Below, in pieces: positions 16,645 to 24,250 of a stretch of 64,000 nt of DNA (positions within the stretch are counted from its first letter, which is position 1; every line of letters starts with the position of its first letter). Below the pieces are notes generated by a model, which saw nothing but the letters and a program-made list of their open reading frames with translations, made no database searches and was not told where the DNA came from. Origin of the DNA: Bacteroidota bacterium (GTDB lineage Bacteria > Bacteroidota > Bacteroidia > Flavobacteriales > Weeksellaceae); NCBI GenBank assembly GCA_023422635.1, contig JAFAGO010000050.1, positions 30,910-94,909 of the forward strand. Reading direction: 5' to 3'. A program made the translations under genes and the position numbers.

Positions 16645-18768
16645 TTAAACTTCTTCAAGCACCAAATGTTTCTTCATTAAATCGTGCTGTACATTTTGTG
16701 GAACGAGTTTGTAATCCGAAAACTTCATGGTGAATTTTGCTTTTCCTCCGCTAATCGCACGCAAGGTGGAACCATAATCGTGCATTTCAGCAAGGGGAAC
16801 TTCAGCAATTATTTTTTGATAATGTCCTTCAGAATCCATTCCCGAAATCATCGCTCGACGAGTTTGTAAATCGCCCATAATGTCGCCTGTATTTTCGTCT
16901 GGACAAAGAATTTCTACTTTATAAACAGGTTCAAGTAACTGTGGGCTTGCATTTTGAAAAGCATCTTTAAATGCGCCCGATGCTGCCAGTTGAAAAGAAA
17001 TATCATTAGAATCTACACTGTGCATTTTTCCATCAAAAACGGTAACGCGGATATTTTGGCAACGGGATCCGGTGAGTGGGCCTTCATTCATTTGCTGCAT
17101 AATTCCTTTTTTTATCGCTCCAATGTATCGAGAGTCGATTGCGCCACCCACAATACACCAATAAAATGCAAGTTTACCACCCCAAGGCAAATCTTCGATT
17201 TCTTTTTGTCGAATATTAAATCCTTTCGGCTCTTCCATTTCCTCAAAAAAGTTTTCTACAACCATGTGAATTTCACCAAATTGGCCAGCGCCACCAGATT
17301 GTTTTTTGTGGCGATATTCCGCACTTGATTTTCCAGTGATGGTTTCTCGATAAGAAATTTTTGGATCTGCAAAGTGCATTTTTACCCCAAATTCTTTTTC
17401 AACCCGCTGTTTGATCAAATCTAAATGAAGTTGTCCTTGGCCATGAAGTATGGTTTGTTTTAATTCTGCAGATTGTTCTACTTGTAAAGTTGGATCTTCT
17501 TCTTCAATTTTATGAAGCGCAGCAATTAGTTTTTCCATATCGGCAGTAGTATCGGTAGAAATTGCTTTGCGAATTCTAGCTTCAGGAAAAACCATCGGAC
17601 GAATTTTTCGATCAATTCCCTTTGTATTTAACGTGGTATTGGTTCGGGAGTTTTTTAGTTTTACGGTAACTCCTAAATCACCCGCTTCTAAAACATCAAC
17701 AGGAATTCGGTCTTTCCCTTCTGAAACAAAAAGCTGGGTAATTCTCTCCAACTCTCCATTGTTGGCGTTGATCAATTCATCGCCGGGATGAATTTTTCCG
17801 GTGATGACTTTAAAATACGAAATCAGGCCTACCTGCGGCTCGGATGCGGTTTTATAAATAAAAAGCGTGGTTTTATCGTTAGCGTCGTACGCGATTTGTT
17901 CGCCGTTTTCTAAAACTCTTTTAGGGCGATCGGCTGGTGATGGAGCGATATCATTTAGGAATCCCATAATTCTTCCGCTGCCCATATCTTTCAATCCTGA
18001 CGCAACGAAAAGTGGAAAAAATTGTTGCTGAGCTAGCGCTATTGTGATGCCTTTGGAAAGATCTTCTTCAGAAAGTGTTCCTTCTTCAAAATATTTCTCC
18101 ATCAAACCTTCCTCATTTTCTGCGGCAATTTCTACCAAAGTGTTGTGCATCGCTTTTGCGCGCTCCATTTCGCTTTCAGGAATAGGTTTTTTTTCAGGTT
18201 TTCCACCGTTTGTAGGGAATTCATAAACGACCATTCGCAGTGCATCTAAAATTTGATTGAATCCTTCGCCAGAATTCAGCGGATATTGAATGGGTACAAG
18301 TTTACTTCCGAAACGTTCTTTGGCTTGTTCTAATGTTTTTTCAAAATCGGCTTTTGGATGATCCATTTGGTTAATCACAAATAGAGCGGGCGTTTCGTAT
18401 TGTTCAATATATTCCCAAACCAATTCAGTTCCCACTTCAACTCCCGCCGCAGCATTCAAAACAAGGATCGCCGTATCAGAGATTTTTAAAGGGGCAATTA
18501 CTTCTCCCACAAAATCATCAAGTCCGGGAGTGTCGATCAAATTAATTTTGTTGTCTTTCCATTTCACGAACATTTGATGTGAAAAGATGGTGTTTTCGCG
18601 TTCGTGCTCAATTTCAGTATCGTCGGAAACGGTGTTGTGATTTTCAATGGTTCCGCGACGTTTAATCGCTCCACCTTCATAAAGCATCGTCTCGATGAGG
18701 GTTGTTTTACCGCAACCGGGATGGCCGAGTAAAACAACATTTCTTAGATTTTGGGTTTTAGCATTCAT
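16645..18768 (-). CDS. Elongation factor G paralogue (EF-G2-like) without the catalytic switch II histidine
   Basis: 707-residue protein with the full five-domain EF-G layout, but a divergent GTPase domain. The P-loop is GHPGCGKT (15-22) instead of AHIDAGKT. Switch I reads ERENTI instead of ERGITI, switch II reads DTPGLDDF (79-86) where elongation factors have DTPGHVDF, so the catalytic His is Leu 83, and the base-recognition motif is NQMD (133-136) for NKMD. Domains II-V are recognisable, including a KQSGGAGQFGEI region. Bacteroides has an EF-G paralogue reported to support translation without GTP hydrolysis; whether this protein is its orthologue needs a tree. It stands alone, divergent from the next gene. 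A ribosome-protection role is possible but less likely. Confidence 0.9.
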   Translation of the reverse strand: MNAKTQNLRNVVLLGHPGCGKTTLIETMLYEGGAIKRRGTIENHNTVSDDTEIEHERENTIFSHQMFVKWKDNKINLIDTPGLDDFVGEVIAPLKISDTAILVLNAAAGVEVGTELVWEYIEQYETPALFVINQMDHPKADFEKTLEQAKERFGSKLVPIQYPLNSGEGFNQILDALRMVVYEFPTNGGKPEKKPIPESEMERAKAMHNTLVEIAAENEEGLMEKYFEEGTLSEEDLSKGITIALAQQQFFPLFVASGLKDMGSGRIMGFLNDIAPSPADRPKRVLENGEQIAYDANDKTTLFIYKTASEPQVGLISYFKVITGKIHPGDELINANNGELERITQLFVSEGKDRIPVDVLEAGDLGVTVKLKNSRTNTTLNTKGIDRKIRPMVFPEARIRKAISTDTTADMEKLIAALHKIEEEDPTLQVEQSAELKQTILHGQGQLHLDLIKQRVEKEFGVKMHFADPKISYRETITGKSSAEYRHKKQSGGAGQFGEIHMVVENFFEEMEEPKGFNIRQKEIEDLPWGGKLAFYWCIVGGAIDSRYIGAIKKGIMQQMNEGPLTGSRCQNIRVTVFDGKMHSVDSNDISFQLAASGAFKDAFQNASPQLLEPVYKVEILCPDENTGDIMGDLQTRRAMISGMDSEGHYQKIIAEVPLAEMHDYGSTLRAISGGKAKFTMKFSDYKLVPQNVQHDLMKKHLVLEEV

Positions 18769-18934
18769 GATTTATTGGGATTTGTGCTGGTAATCAATTT
18801 TGAAATGCTAAAAAGGAAACGGCTATCGTTTGATTTTTAGGAACTTAAAGTTACAAAAAAAGCGTGATGCTTTTCTTTTTAAAAAACTGATTTTTGTTTG
18901 ATTTTCTTTACTTTTATAAAAATTTTTTCAAGAG

Positions 18935-20338
18935 ATGGTTTTAAGCAGAATCTGGTCCGCATTTATTATTGTGGCCGTTTTGGTAGCAAGCGTGAAATAT
19001 TGGTCGTCCGATCATTTCAAAAGTATTTATAACGATATGGTGGTGGGTAAAAGTGGCGATACAATACAAATTGCAAAACAACCCATCCAAAGTTTTCAAC
19101 CGAATATTACCAACGCCCTTTCTAACACAAATGAGTATAATGATGGGCACATTCACTACAAAACCGATTCTTTAAAACAGAATGTTCAGGTTTATCGCAT
19201 TCAGGAAACCGATGGTGTGATCGGAACTTCGGAAACTGCTGTTAAAATTTGCCTGGGATTAATTGGAATTATGACGCTTTTCATGGGGTTTATGTCGATT
19301 GCAGAAAAAGCTGGAGGAATTAACTTGTTGTCGAGATTCATTCAACCGTTCTTTTCTAAATTATTCCCGGAAATACCTAAAAATCACCCTTCTTTTGGGC
19401 ATATGCTAATGAATTTTTCTGCCAATTTACTCGGTTTAGATAATGCGGCAACGCCTTTCGGATTGAAAGCGATGGAAAGTTTACAAACTTTAAATCCAGA
19501 CAAAGATCGAGCGAGCAATTCGCAAATTATGTTTTTATGTCTGCATGCAGGTGGAATGACTTTAATTCCCGTTTCAATTATTGCAATTCGTGCTTCTATG
19601 GGAAGTAAAACGCCGACTGATATTTTTCTTCCTTGCATGATTGCAACTTTTGCAGCCACAATGGCAGCAATGATTATTGTTTCTTTATATCAGAAAATAA
19701 ATTTATTGCAGCCAATCGTAATTGCGTACGTGGGAGCAATTTCTGCAATTATTGGTGGATTGGTTTGGTATCTTACGAAACTAAGTAAAGATGAATTGGA
19801 TACGTTTTCAAAAGTGTTAAGCAACGGCTTAATACTGCTTATTTTCCTTACAATTATATTGGGAGGAATCTATAAAAAAATTAATGTTTTCGATGCGTTT
19901 ATCGATGGCGCAAAGGAAGGCTTTTACACTTGTGTGAAAATTATTCCTTATCTCGTGGGAATGTTAATTGCGATATCTCTATTACGTACTTCCGGTGTTT
20001 TTGATGTTCTTATTGATGGCATGAAATGGTTTGCGGGCGTTGCCGGTTTTGATACTCGCTTTGTCGATGGGCTTCCCACAGCGTTAATTAAACCTTTATC
20101 TGGTTCCGGAGCGCGTGGAATGATGGTGGATACCATGCACACCTTTGGAGCAGATAGTTTTCAAGGGAAACTCTCAGCAGTTTTGCAAGGCAGTTCGGAT
20201 ACAACATTTTACGTAATTGCCGTTTATTTTGGTGCAGTCGCCATTAAAAATACACGATATACGGTTGTGGCAATGTTACTTGCGGATTTAGTAGGAATTA
20301 TAACTTCGGTGGCTTTGGCCTATTTGTTTTTTGCGTAA
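18935..20338 (+). CDS. SpmA-SpmB fusion, nucleoside-recognition (Gate) domain membrane protein
   Basis: 467-residue inner-membrane protein joining relatives of Bacillus SpmA and SpmB. After a first membrane helix (about 5-22) comes a polar, probably periplasmic stretch to about residue 95. The SpmA-like half follows (GLIGIMTLFMGFMSIAEKAG, FGHMLMNFSANLLGLDNAATPFGLKAM), then the SpmB-like half (DAFIDGAKEGFYTCVKIIPYLVGML, TALIKPLSGSGARGMM, LQGSSDTTFYV). About 9-10 helices in all. Gate domains occur in nucleoside transporters, but the substrate here is unknown, and sporulation is irrelevant in this phylum. The following small gene is 12 bases downstream. Confidence 0.88.
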   Translation: MVLSRIWSAFIIVAVLVASVKYWSSDHFKSIYNDMVVGKSGDTIQIAKQPIQSFQPNITNALSNTNEYNDGHIHYKTDSLKQNVQVYRIQETDGVIGTSETAVKICLGLIGIMTLFMGFMSIAEKAGGINLLSRFIQPFFSKLFPEIPKNHPSFGHMLMNFSANLLGLDNAATPFGLKAMESLQTLNPDKDRASNSQIMFLCLHAGGMTLIPVSIIAIRASMGSKTPTDIFLPCMIATFAATMAAMIIVSLYQKINLLQPIVIAYVGAISAIIGGLVWYLTKLSKDELDTFSKVLSNGLILLIFLTIILGGIYKKINVFDAFIDGAKEGFYTCVKIIPYLVGMLIAISLLRTSGVFDVLIDGMKWFAGVAGFDTRFVDGLPTALIKPLSGSGARGMMVDTMHTFGADSFQGKLSAVLQGSSDTTFYVIAVYFGAVAIKNTRYTVVAMLLADLVGIITSVALAYLFFA

Positions 20339-20350
20339 GAATATTTTAAA

Positions 20351-20737
20351 ATGATACAGGATAAAGATTATATGATTCGCCTTGTGCGACAGTTTTCCAA
20401 CTTTCTTTCGAAATTAATTCTCGGAAAAAATGAAGGTGATCCTATTGAGGAAGAACGTATTTTTGAAACTCAACTTAAAGATATTTTTCATTCGGATTTC
20501 GAAACTTTAGCGGCAAAATCCAATGAAGAATTAATTCAGTTTGTGGAAGAGAAAGAGAATTTTCATGCGGATTATTTCGAAATGTTGGGCAATCTTTTTT
20601 ACTACAAAGGAAAACTGCTTGAAGACCTTTCTTACTTAGATTCTGCAAAACTATTTTATCAGCGTTATCTTCAAACCAGTGGTATTTTCGCAATGCCCAT
20701 TATTACAAGGATTTCGGAAATCGAAAATCTCGTGTAA
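20351..20737 (+). CDS. Small all-helical hypothetical protein (TPR-like)
   Basis: 128-residue soluble protein, mostly acidic alpha-helix. It opens DYMIRLVRQFSNFLSKLILGK, which resembles the start of DUF6483-type proteins, and its second half (YFEMLGNLFYYKGKLLEDLSYLDSAKLFYQRYL) reads like one or two tetratricopeptide helices pairs. No catalytic residues are visible. It begins 12 bases after the SpmAB fusion and is almost certainly in the same operon, so an accessory role for that protein is possible; no function is known to me. Confidence 0.8.
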   Translation: MIQDKDYMIRLVRQFSNFLSKLILGKNEGDPIEEERIFETQLKDIFHSDFETLAAKSNEELIQFVEEKENFHADYFEMLGNLFYYKGKLLEDLSYLDSAKLFYQRYLQTSGIFAMPIITRISEIENLV

Positions 20738-20777
20738 CATTCCGATTCTTTCTGCGTCTTATTTCATAAACTTTTGT

Positions 20778-22094
20778 ATGAAGAGACTCGCTTATTTGCC
20801 ATTCATTTTTGCTTGTGTTACGTTATCAGCGCAAAAAAAATGGTCTTTGCAGGAATGTGTGAACTACGCCATTGAAAATAATCTTCAGGTTCAACAAAAT
20901 GTTTATAATAAAGATATTCAAAATAAAAACTTGGATATTGCTCAACGTCAAAAATTACCTGGCGTTTCTGGAACGTGGAGCCACAGTGCGAATTTTGGAC
21001 AACAACAGTTTGGAAGTTTAATTCAGCGCAACGATTCATATAGCAATAATTTAAATCTGGGAGCGGATGTTTTGGTGTATAACAACGGCCGCTTAGAGAA
21101 AACAGTTCGCAAAACCGAATTTGATGTGCAAGCTGCTCAATATGATGTAGAAACTATTAAGAACAATATTTCTCTACAAGTGGCGCAACAATATCTTTCG
21201 ATTCTGCTCAATAAAGAAATTGTGAAAATCAACCAAAGCGCGGTAGATAATGCTTTGAAATTGTATAACCGTGCGAAGATTACCACAGAAGTGGGAACAA
21301 CGCCACAAACGACTTTTGCAGAGGCAGAAGCGGCCTTAGCAAGAGAAAAACAAAATTTAATTTCTGCAGAAGTCAATGTGAATAGAAGTATTTTTTCGCT
21401 TGCTCAGTTGATGTTGCTTCCTAATTATAAAGAACTTCAAATTCAAGATGTTGATGTTGCAAATTCATCCGTGAATTCGAATTTGTATTCGGCTGAAGAT
21501 GTATTAGAAACCGCCTATCAACTTCAGCCACAAATTAAAGCAGCAGAAAGCAGAATAAAATCAGCAGAAGCGCAAACAGAAGTTACCAAAACGGGTTTTT
21601 ATCCCTCAATTTCGGCATCGGCCGGATTAGGAACTTTTTATTTTAATGCGTTAAATACCAGTGGAGATCGCAGGTATATGCAACAATATAAAGATAATTT
21701 CGGTCAACAAGTTGGCGTAACGGCAAATGTTCCGGTGTTTAATAAGGGCATTACAAAAGTGCAAATGGAGCAGTCAAAAATCAATGAAGATTTAGCAAAA
21801 AACGCGCTTCAACAGCAACAACAAGAAATTAAGCAAAGTGTTCAGCAAGCACAATTTGATGCCGATAGTAATTATGAGATTTTCTTGTCATCTTTAGAGG
21901 CGGAAAAAAGCTCAAAACTTGCATTGGAATTTGCAGAAAAAAGTTACGAAGCGGGAAGAAGTTCCATTTACGACGTAAATATTGCTCGAAATAATTTTGC
22001 TAATGCACAGGGAAGTACCGCGCAAGCCAAATTCAATTATCTTTTCAGTGTGAAGGTGCTCGAATTCTATGCGGGAATTCCCCTATCTTTGTAA
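20778..22094 (+). CDS. TolC-type outer-membrane efflux protein
   Basis: 438-residue outer-membrane channel of the OEP/TolC family, which forms the trimeric exit duct of efflux pumps and type I secretion systems. A signal peptide (1-19, ending LSAQ) is followed by the family opening WSLQECVNYAIENN. Two long helical repeats follow, each with the heptad-rich hairpins typical of TolC (for example YLSILLNKEIVKINQSAVDNALKLYNRAK and the later AEKSYEAGRSSIYDVNIARNNF). I chose the ATG at 20778 because it starts the signal peptide. No membrane-fusion protein or pump gene is adjacent, so its partner is elsewhere. The next gene begins one base after the stop. Confidence 0.92.
   Translation: MKRLAYLPFIFACVTLSAQKKWSLQECVNYAIENNLQVQQNVYNKDIQNKNLDIAQRQKLPGVSGTWSHSANFGQQQFGSLIQRNDSYSNNLNLGADVLVYNNGRLEKTVRKTEFDVQAAQYDVETIKNNISLQVAQQYLSILLNKEIVKINQSAVDNALKLYNRAKITTEVGTTPQTTFAEAEAALAREKQNLISAEVNVNRSIFSLAQLMLLPNYKELQIQDVDVANSSVNSNLYSAEDVLETAYQLQPQIKAAESRIKSAEAQTEVTKTGFYPSISASAGLGTFYFNALNTSGDRRYMQQYKDNFGQQVGVTANVPVFNKGITKVQMEQSKINEDLAKNALQQQQQEIKQSVQQAQFDADSNYEIFLSSLEAEKSSKLALEFAEKSYEAGRSSIYDVNIARNNFANAQGSTAQAKFNYLFSVKVLEFYAGIPLSL
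22084..22091 (+). promoter_or_regulatory. Bacteroidetes -7 element for the SprT-like gene, inside the end of the tolC-type gene
   Basis: TATCTTTG, a perfect TAnnTTTG, overlaps the last codons of the efflux gene and lies only four bases before the SprT-like ATG. Transcription from it would start at or next to the ATG. Confidence 0.45.
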
Positions 22095-22095
22095 G

Positions 22096-22677
22096 ATGTC
22101 GATTGCAATTCTGCAAAATTTTTTACCAGAAAACACACTTCCTTATCTAAAAAAATGGTTTGGAAGTTATGCTGTGCATATTCGAATTACAAAAGGTCGG
22201 CAATCGAAATTGGGAGATTATCGTAAACTTCCCGATCAATCGCATGAAATTAGCGTAAATTCAACCTTACCTCCGCAACTTTTTTTCTTTGTTCTCACGC
22301 ATGAACTCGCCCATCTTATCGCATTTGAAGTGTACGGAAGAAAAATCGCACCGCATGGTAAAGAATGGAAAGTTACTTTCGGCGAAATGCTCTTGGAAAG
22401 TCTATCCGTTTATGAAGCAGAATTGCAGAGAATAATTGTAAAATTTTCAACAGCTCCAAAAGCAAATTTCATGTCGAGTCCAGACTTAGTTCGGTATTTT
22501 CATATCGATGATGAAGATCATATTTTACTTGAAAGTTTAAAGGAAAATGATGGTTTTCTGTATCGAAAAGAAGAATACAGAATTATCGAAGTTTTAAAAA
22601 AGAAGTATATTTGCGAGAATATTTCGAATCAAAAGAAATATTATTTTAAACCTTTAGTAAAAGTTAAAAAAATATAG
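22096..22677 (+). CDS. SprT-like zinc metalloprotein
   Basis: 193-residue cytosolic protein with an SprT-like domain. The zinc motif HELAH (in VLTHELAHLIAFE, about 71-83) is followed by HGKEW carrying the third ligand. The central IRITKGRQSKLGDYR strand matches the family. SprT proteins in eukaryotes (Spartan) cut DNA-protein crosslinks; bacterial members are largely uncharacterised. The C-terminal part contains a small domain (about 125-193) that usually holds a zinc ribbon, but I see no CxxC pair here. The start is one base after the upstream stop. manC follows after four bases. Confidence 0.85.
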   Translation: MSIAILQNFLPENTLPYLKKWFGSYAVHIRITKGRQSKLGDYRKLPDQSHEISVNSTLPPQLFFFVLTHELAHLIAFEVYGRKIAPHGKEWKVTFGEMLLESLSVYEAELQRIIVKFSTAPKANFMSSPDLVRYFHIDDEDHILLESLKENDGFLYRKEEYRIIEVLKKKYICENISNQKKYYFKPLVKVKKI

Positions 22678-22681
22678 ATTT

Positions 22682-23758
22682 ATGAGTGGTAATAATTATT
22701 GCGTAATTATGGCAGGTGGAATTGGAAGCCGTTTCTGGCCAATGAGCACCCAAAAATTTCCTAAACAGTTTCAAGATATTTTGGGAACCGGAAGAACAAT
22801 GATTCAGCAAACGTATGATCGTATTTCGAAGGTTGTGCCCGATGAAAATATTTTTGTAATTACCAATAAGGAATACACGGATTTAACCGCGGAGCAACTT
22901 CCACAACTGAAAGCAGAAAATATTGTGGGAGAACCTATGATGAAAAACACTGCAGCGTGCAACCTTTATATGGTAAATAAAATCGCACAGCGCGATCCCA
23001 ATGCCAACATGATTGTTTTGCCCGCAGATCACCTTATTTTAAAAGAAGATCGTTTTATTGAGAAAGTGCAATTAGCATTCGATATTGTATCTTCGGAAAA
23101 CGACTTGGTAACGCTGGGAATTCAACCAACACGTCCCGATACAGGTTATGGTTATATTCAATATATTGAGGAGAAAGATAAGCCCTACTATAAAGTTAAA
23201 ACTTTTACTGAAAAACCAAATCTTGAAATCGCGAAAAGCTTTTTAGAATCTGGCGATTTCCTTTGGAATGCAGGAATCTTCGTGTGGAATGTAAACACCA
23301 TTCTTCAAGCATTTGAAGATTATCTTCCTGAAATGAAGAAACTTTTTTCAACTTGCGAATACAATACCAGCAAGGAGAAAGAATCGATAGAAACCATTTA
23401 CCCTCAAGTAAACAAAGTTTCAATTGATAACGGTATTCTGGAGAAAGCACAAAATGTGTATGTAATTCCCGCAGATTTAGGTTGGAGTGATTTAGGAACA
23501 TGGACTTCCGTGTACGAAAATGCCGAAAAGGATGAAAAAGAGAATGCGGTGCAATCCAAACATATATTAACGTACAATTCCGAAGGCAATATTATCCGCT
23601 TAAAAGGCAATAAAGCGTTGGTTGTGGACGGGCTTAAAGATTATATTATTGTGGATACAGATAATGCACTTCTGATTTGTCCACGTACAAATGATCAAAT
23701 GATTAAAGAATATGTAAACGATTTAAAAAAGTTGAAAAAAGGCGAAACGTTTATGTAA
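22682..23758 (+). CDS. manC: Mannose-1-phosphate guanylyltransferase
   Basis: Makes GDP-mannose from mannose 1-phosphate and GTP for surface polysaccharide, O-antigen or glycoprotein glycans. The nucleotidyltransferase signature IMAGGIGSRFWPMS is at about 9-22, followed by PADHLI, DTGYGYIQY, FTEKP (about 178-182) and LWNAGIFVWN. At 358 residues it lacks the C-terminal isomerase domain of bifunctional ManC; a separate cupin of that type is at 4.7 kb. It is four bases after the SprT-like gene, a typical compact unit without functional link. Confidence 0.95.
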   Translation: MSGNNYCVIMAGGIGSRFWPMSTQKFPKQFQDILGTGRTMIQQTYDRISKVVPDENIFVITNKEYTDLTAEQLPQLKAENIVGEPMMKNTAACNLYMVNKIAQRDPNANMIVLPADHLILKEDRFIEKVQLAFDIVSSENDLVTLGIQPTRPDTGYGYIQYIEEKDKPYYKVKTFTEKPNLEIAKSFLESGDFLWNAGIFVWNVNTILQAFEDYLPEMKKLFSTCEYNTSKEKESIETIYPQVNKVSIDNGILEKAQNVYVIPADLGWSDLGTWTSVYENAEKDEKENAVQSKHILTYNSEGNIIRLKGNKALVVDGLKDYIIVDTDNALLICPRTNDQMIKEYVNDLKKLKKGETFM

Positions 23759-23861
23759 AAATCGAAAGGTTAGCAAGGGAAATCTTACATCAATTATTTT
23801 AAAAGTTGTAAGTCTTGATTTTTTGAAAAAGGTTAATTTTAGATACTAAAAAATTCAAATT

Positions 23862-24200
23862 ATGTCTAAACCAATGCTTACCCTAAGCCAAGTGCTCAAT
23901 AAACTGGCAAAAGATAAAGGAATTCAGAGAGAATTTAAACCCGATGAACAAGGCAATGTTCGTTTGCAAGATTCTGATCATATTTACAAACCCGAAGATT
24001 TACTTTTGGTAAAATCGTATCGTTTTGAAGGCGATACCGATCCCGCTAATGATGCCGTTTTATATGTGCTTGAGGATCAGTTTGGGAACAAAGGAATTGT
24101 AATAGATTCATATAGTGCGGAAAGTAATTTTACTCCTGAATTTTTAAAATTTATCCGAGAAATTCCTGTGGAAGATAAAGAAGAATATAATTTCGAGTAA
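23862..24200 (+). CDS. Small acidic hypothetical protein conserved in Bacteroidetes
   Basis: 112-residue soluble protein with motifs TLSQVLNKLAKDKGI, VRLQDSDHIYKPEDLLLVKSYRFEG and DPANDAVLYVLED. It looks like an alpha/beta domain with an acidic C-terminus (EDKEEYNFE). Similar proteins are often labelled phosphoribosylpyrophosphate synthetase in databases, but I see none of the PRPP-binding or ATP-binding motifs of that enzyme, so that name should not be used. It is preceded by a plausible promoter (TAATTTTA at 23836-23843) and followed by a terminator shared with the convergent gene. Confidence 0.8.
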   Translation: MSKPMLTLSQVLNKLAKDKGIQREFKPDEQGNVRLQDSDHIYKPEDLLLVKSYRFEGDTDPANDAVLYVLEDQFGNKGIVIDSYSAESNFTPEFLKFIREIPVEDKEEYNFE

Positions 24201-24223
24201 CTTCGAATAGAATACATATTGAG

Positions 24224-24250
24224 AGGCTGAATGAACTATTCAGCCTTTTC
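24224..24250. terminator. Bidirectional terminator between convergent genes
   Basis: A perfect 9-bp inverted repeat (AGGCTGAAT at 24224-24232, ATTCAGCCT at 24238-24246) with a 5-base loop is followed by TTTTCC on the plus strand. The last codons of the minus-strand gene lie inside it. Confidence 0.75.

Noticed and set aside
20768..20780. A -7 element for the TolC-type gene (AAACTTTTG just before the ATG)
   Set aside because: The TA dinucleotide is not at the right distance and the box would touch the start codon.
23862..24200. The common database label phosphoribosylpyrophosphate synthetase for the small acidic protein
   Set aside because: At 112 residues it lacks the PRPP loop and ATP-binding motifs of that enzyme; kept as hypothetical.
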